Source: Spirochaetaceae bacterium (GTDB lineage: Bacteria; Spirochaetota; Spirochaetia; CADAEX01). Taken from it: a stretch of DNA of 24,691 bases. The translations under genes were made by a program, and so were the position numbers. The notes beneath the pieces were generated by a model. The model did not search any database and was not told where the DNA came from. It was given only the letters and a program-made list of their open reading frames with translations. Below are positions 21,923 to 24,691 of the stretch, in pieces (the first letter of the stretch is position 1; every line of letters begins with the position of its first letter). The stretch lies in assembly GCA_009778835.1 (NCBI GenBank), contig WRFK01000004.1, positions 1-24,691 of the forward strand, written 5' to 3'.

Positions 21923-24691
21923 TGGCTGATTTATTTGATAGAAACACAGGAATGAACAATCTTGCCCTTGATAAAAGAGACGATCGGCTAAGAGCAAATG
22001 CAAGTGTATTAAGCGACGACAGGCAAGAAACCCCAGATCAAAGAGACGACAGGCTTAAAGGGCTTCCTTTATCACAGAAGCATAATGAATCTTTTGTTAA
22101 CCAAAAAAACAATGAGTTTAATAATTACATCAAAGGAATGTTTGACTCTGATACCCCCGAAGAAGTTGGCAACATATTAGCTTTAGTCGATTATTTCGCA
22201 CAATCCTATAACACGGATAAGACGACAGTATTTAACCATCTTGATTCTTATGTAGAAGATTATTTTAAAGAGAAAGTACCTCACAAGAGTGCCATAAAAG
22301 CTATTGCAGATGAGTTTTCAAGATCAAGGAAACAAAACAATATTGCATTTTTAAGAGACAGATATTTCAGGATAGATGATGAATTTGAAAAAGAAGAAAT
22401 TAATAAAAAAATAGCAAAGATAAAAGAATCACTACCGCCAGAAGATTACGAAGAAAGAGGCATAGTAACAACTTCTATAAAAGATGCGTCGCATATTATT
22501 GCGAGCATAATAGATTTTGTTGTGCCAACAGCAGCAGTTGCTGTTATAACACAGGGAATGGGGATGCCTGCTTTTTTTGCAAGGCTTATCCCGAAATTAA
22601 AAGGAGCACAAAAATTAGTCGCAGCAGGACTTGCAACATTACCAGAAAGAGCCACCACGTTTATTACATCATCATCACTTGAAGGCGGGTATATCGGTGA
22701 AGAAATGCTTGAATGTGGTATTGATGAAAAAATAATAAAAGAAGCAACCGACAAATATAAATATCTGGCGGGCTCTCTTGATGCCTTGGGCGTCGAATTA
22801 TTGCTATCTCAAATACCTGGACTAAAACAGATTGCTCATAAGTCTTTCTTGAAAATGCTTCTTAAAGACAGGGCAAAATATAATTTAATAAAAAGCACAG
22901 GGGAAATCTTAAAAGAGAATGGAATAAAAAGCGGGATAAACCTTGCTGCCCAAACAGGCATCTTAACTGCCCAAACAGGCCTTGAGGCCATAGCAGTTGA
23001 ATACGGAAAACAGCTTGAAATAGATATTAACAAACACAATGAAGGGCTTTCGGAAGATGATCCGAATTATATACGCCTTGCAACAAAAGATGAAATTATT
23101 GAGAGGATGAAAGAAGCAGCGATAACAACAGCCAGAGGAATGGCTGTTTTAGGTATCTTAGGAACAACTGGAAATACTTTTATTGAATCAAGAAAGAATA
23201 CCCACGAGACTGGCAAATACAAACAATCAGAAGAAAAAGCAATTGAACTTAAAGAGAAGCTAAAAGCCAAAAACGAAAAAGCCACAGTTGCTATGGAAAA
23301 TCTTGAAGCGGCTAAAAAAGAATGGAACGAGAATCCATCCCCGAAAAACTTATCATCTTTAGAGGCAGCACAAAAAGAGGTTGATAGCCTTAACATAAAA
23401 CCAGAACCAAGCGACACAAAAGTTTTGCTTGAAGATGAGCTGAATAATCTTCTTGACGAGCCAGAGCAGACAGAGGAAGTGCTTGCAAGACAAGAGGAAA
23501 TAATCAGAGAACTTGAAAGGCTTGAGGCAGAAGAAAGCAGACCAGCAACCCAAACCCAACCAGGCGAAAAGCAGCTCTGGGAAATGACCAGAGCGGAATA
23601 CGAAGAATATAAAAGAAATAAAGAAAACAATACCAAACAGAATATTACCGAAAACATAAGAAGTGAAATTGATCCAGCTATCCTTGAGAAGTTCAGAAAC
23701 GAAACATCAAAGACTAATGTAAGCGAAGCGCAACTGGATGCCTTCCTGCTTATGAACAAAGCTGTTGCGTCAGGGCGAAACCTTAATTTTAATACCTTCA
23801 TTGGAAACTACATGAACCCGGCGATTGCGGCAAGCTATGAAGCACTTATTAACGACACAACAGGGGAAATGGCAGAAAAATTAAACATATCTCCAGATGC
23901 AGTAAAAGAGTATCAGGAAGCAAATTCCGAGCTTAAACAACAAGGATATAAAGCCCGCGGAGCGATTGTCATGGACAAGAACGGCAAGGCTCTGTATCTA
24001 ATGACAAAACATGCGGGCTTTGATACATGGATTCACGAAGCAGGGCATTTATTTCGAAAAACCCTAAGACCAGATTTACTTAAAAAAATTGAAAATTATT
24101 ATGGGATAAAAGATGGTAACTGGAGCATAGAAAAAGGAAAGTACGAAGAACGCTTTACAGCCGATTTAATAAATTATCTCCAGACTGGTAAAGCCCCAAC
24201 GCCATCACTTGTTGAAGCATTTAGGATCATTGCGGATTATTTAATTAGCCTTGTTAAAGGGCAAGATCAATATGGGGAGCTCTCTCCACAGATAAAAGAA
24301 GTATTTGACGAGTTGTTTTCTAACAGCAAAAGCCCGGCATACGACCAGCAGCATGTAACAGATACTGCAACTGCAAAAGCGCTTTATCAAACAGAAGCAA
24401 CAAAGAATAAAAAACCAACAGCAGCAGAAATAGCAGAAGCAAAGAAGCAAATAGAAGATGTAAGGAAACAGTACGAAGGGACAGACCAATGGATGAAAGC
24501 CCCAAACGGAAAGCCTAGCAATCTAAATGAGCAACAATGGCTCATGGTAAGGACTCCAAAGTTTAAAGAATGGTTTGGGGATTGGGAGAAAGCAGCTCTA
24601 GTAGATACCGTTAACCAGCTTGATGCGAAAGAAATAACCATTGGGGAATCAAAAAGCAAAAAAGAAGCAGAAAAATTATTAGCACTTAAAC
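21922..24691 (+). CDS. Large polyvalent-type ejected protein with zinc-protease motif (3' end beyond window)
   Basis: ATG 21922 overlaps the upstream stop by one base, and the frame stays open to the window edge (923 codons visible). The N-terminus contains RDDRL twice. Hydrophobic segments near residues 188-225 (IIASIIDFVVPTAAVAVI) and about 390-410 could interact with membrane. A charged coiled-coil region covers about 425-530. A zincin-type motif, WIHEAGHLF, has H705, E706 and H709; ERFTADLINYLQTGKAPTPS follows, as in phage polyvalent proteins. QQWLMVRTPKFKEWFGDWE (about 871-889) is a hallmark preceding further nuclease-like domains in such proteins, so more lies downstream. Position after gp14/gp15-like genes suggests the protein is packaged and injected to act on the host. 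The protease call is by motif only. Confidence 0.8.
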   Translation, partial: MADLFDRNTGMNNLALDKRDDRLRANASVLSDDRQETPDQRDDRLKGLPLSQKHNESFVNQKNNEFNNYIKGMFDSDTPEEVGNILALVDYFAQSYNTDKTTVFNHLDSYVEDYFKEKVPHKSAIKAIADEFSRSRKQNNIAFLRDRYFRIDDEFEKEEINKKIAKIKESLPPEDYEERGIVTTSIKDASHIIASIIDFVVPTAAVAVITQGMGMPAFFARLIPKLKGAQKLVAAGLATLPERATTFITSSSLEGGYIGEEMLECGIDEKIIKEATDKYKYLAGSLDALGVELLLSQIPGLKQIAHKSFLKMLLKDRAKYNLIKSTGEILKENGIKSGINLAAQTGILTAQTGLEAIAVEYGKQLEIDINKHNEGLSEDDPNYIRLATKDEIIERMKEAAITTARGMAVLGILGTTGNTFIESRKNTHETGKYKQSEEKAIELKEKLKAKNEKATVAMENLEAAKKEWNENPSPKNLSSLEAAQKEVDSLNIKPEPSDTKVLLEDELNNLLDEPEQTEEVLARQEEIIRELERLEAEESRPATQTQPGEKQLWEMTRAEYEEYKRNKENNTKQNITENIRSEIDPAILEKFRNETSKTNVSEAQLDAFLLMNKAVASGRNLNFNTFIGNYMNPAIAASYEALINDTTGEMAEKLNISPDAVKEYQEANSELKQQGYKARGAIVMDKNGKALYLMTKHAGFDTWIHEAGHLFRKTLRPDLLKKIENYYGIKDGNWSIEKGKYEERFTADLINYLQTGKAPTPSLVEAFRIIADYLISLVKGQDQYGELSPQIKEVFDELFSNSKSPAYDQQHVTDTATAKALYQTEATKNKKPTAAEIAEAKKQIEDVRKQYEGTDQWMKAPNGKPSNLNEQQWLMVRTPKFKEWFGDWEKAALVDTVNQLDAKEITIGESKSKKEAEKLLALK

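Noticed and set aside
22943..22981. Short direct repeat (TGCCCAAACAGGC twice) in the large protein gene
   Set aside because: Only two 13-bp copies 21 bp apart encoding AQTG twice; consistent with a chance or minor local duplication.
23067..23801. 244-residue minus-strand ORF rich in Ser/Phe/Leu
   Set aside because: Composition is that of antisense to a Lys/Glu-rich coiled coil; the + strand frame is continuous through the large protein.
1..24691. Integrase, repressor, lysis genes, reverse transcriptase, tRNA genes
   Set aside because: Looked for by motif and structure in the supported genes and gaps; none seen in this window.

Overview
The window is a stretch of bacteriophage (or prophage) genome. 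Every gene I can support is on the + strand, genes are tightly packed, and many start/stop codons overlap (ATGA, TAATG). TGA, TAA and TAG all act as stops, so the standard bacterial code fits, and strong AGGAGG-like ribosome binding sites precede many genes. The virion genes identify a short-tailed (podovirus-type) phage: a T7 gp8-like portal, BPP-1-like (Bbp19/17/16-type) head proteins, T7 gp11/gp12-like tail proteins and a set of large proteins in the position of ejected internal virion proteins. The host cannot be named from the sequence. This tail architecture suggests a Gram-negative-type host, which is inference only.

Layout. 2-199 is the end of a gene entering from the left. 200-435 is non-coding and holds five consecutive hairpins. 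436-9527 is an early/accessory block: an acidic-tailed unknown protein, a RusA resolvase, a second structured leader (1341-1432) capable of a pseudoknot, an unknown gene, a DUF7666-like protein with 13 tandem NSGxx repeats, a 38-residue peptide, then a recombination set (Sak4-like ATPase, Cas4/RecB-like nuclease, DUF736-like protein, NinB-like protein). After that come several very small Cys-rich proteins, an ASCH-domain protein, a Cys-rich protein, a phage-type radical SAM enzyme, and a winged-helix replication-type protein with a C-terminal zinc ribbon.

9531-24691 is the packaging and virion block: small terminase, a large terminase split into separate ATPase and nuclease genes, portal, Bbp19-like protein, scaffold, a small acidic protein, then a promoter with a ~220-nt structured leader carrying a 39-bp tandem repeat. 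Next are the major capsid, a Bbp16-like decoration protein, a terminator, a coiled-coil protein, two tail tube/nozzle proteins and three internal/ejected-type proteins. The last is a large polyvalent-type protein with an HEAGH zinc-protease motif and runs off the right edge.

How it fits together. RusA, the Sak4-like ATPase, the Cas4-like nuclease and the NinB-like protein can make a single-strand-annealing recombination and branch-clearing module that also produces substrates for packaging. No DNA polymerase, RNA polymerase, integrase, repressor or lysis gene is seen here, so within this window replication and transcription look host-dependent. The most unusual elements are the three structured untranslated regions (269-412, 1341-1432, 14770-14987), the two-gene large terminase, the repeat protein, the ASCH/Cys-rich/radical SAM operon and the protease-bearing polyvalent protein. 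No gap between genes exceeds 300 bases; the two longest (200-435 and 14705-14987) are described as features.
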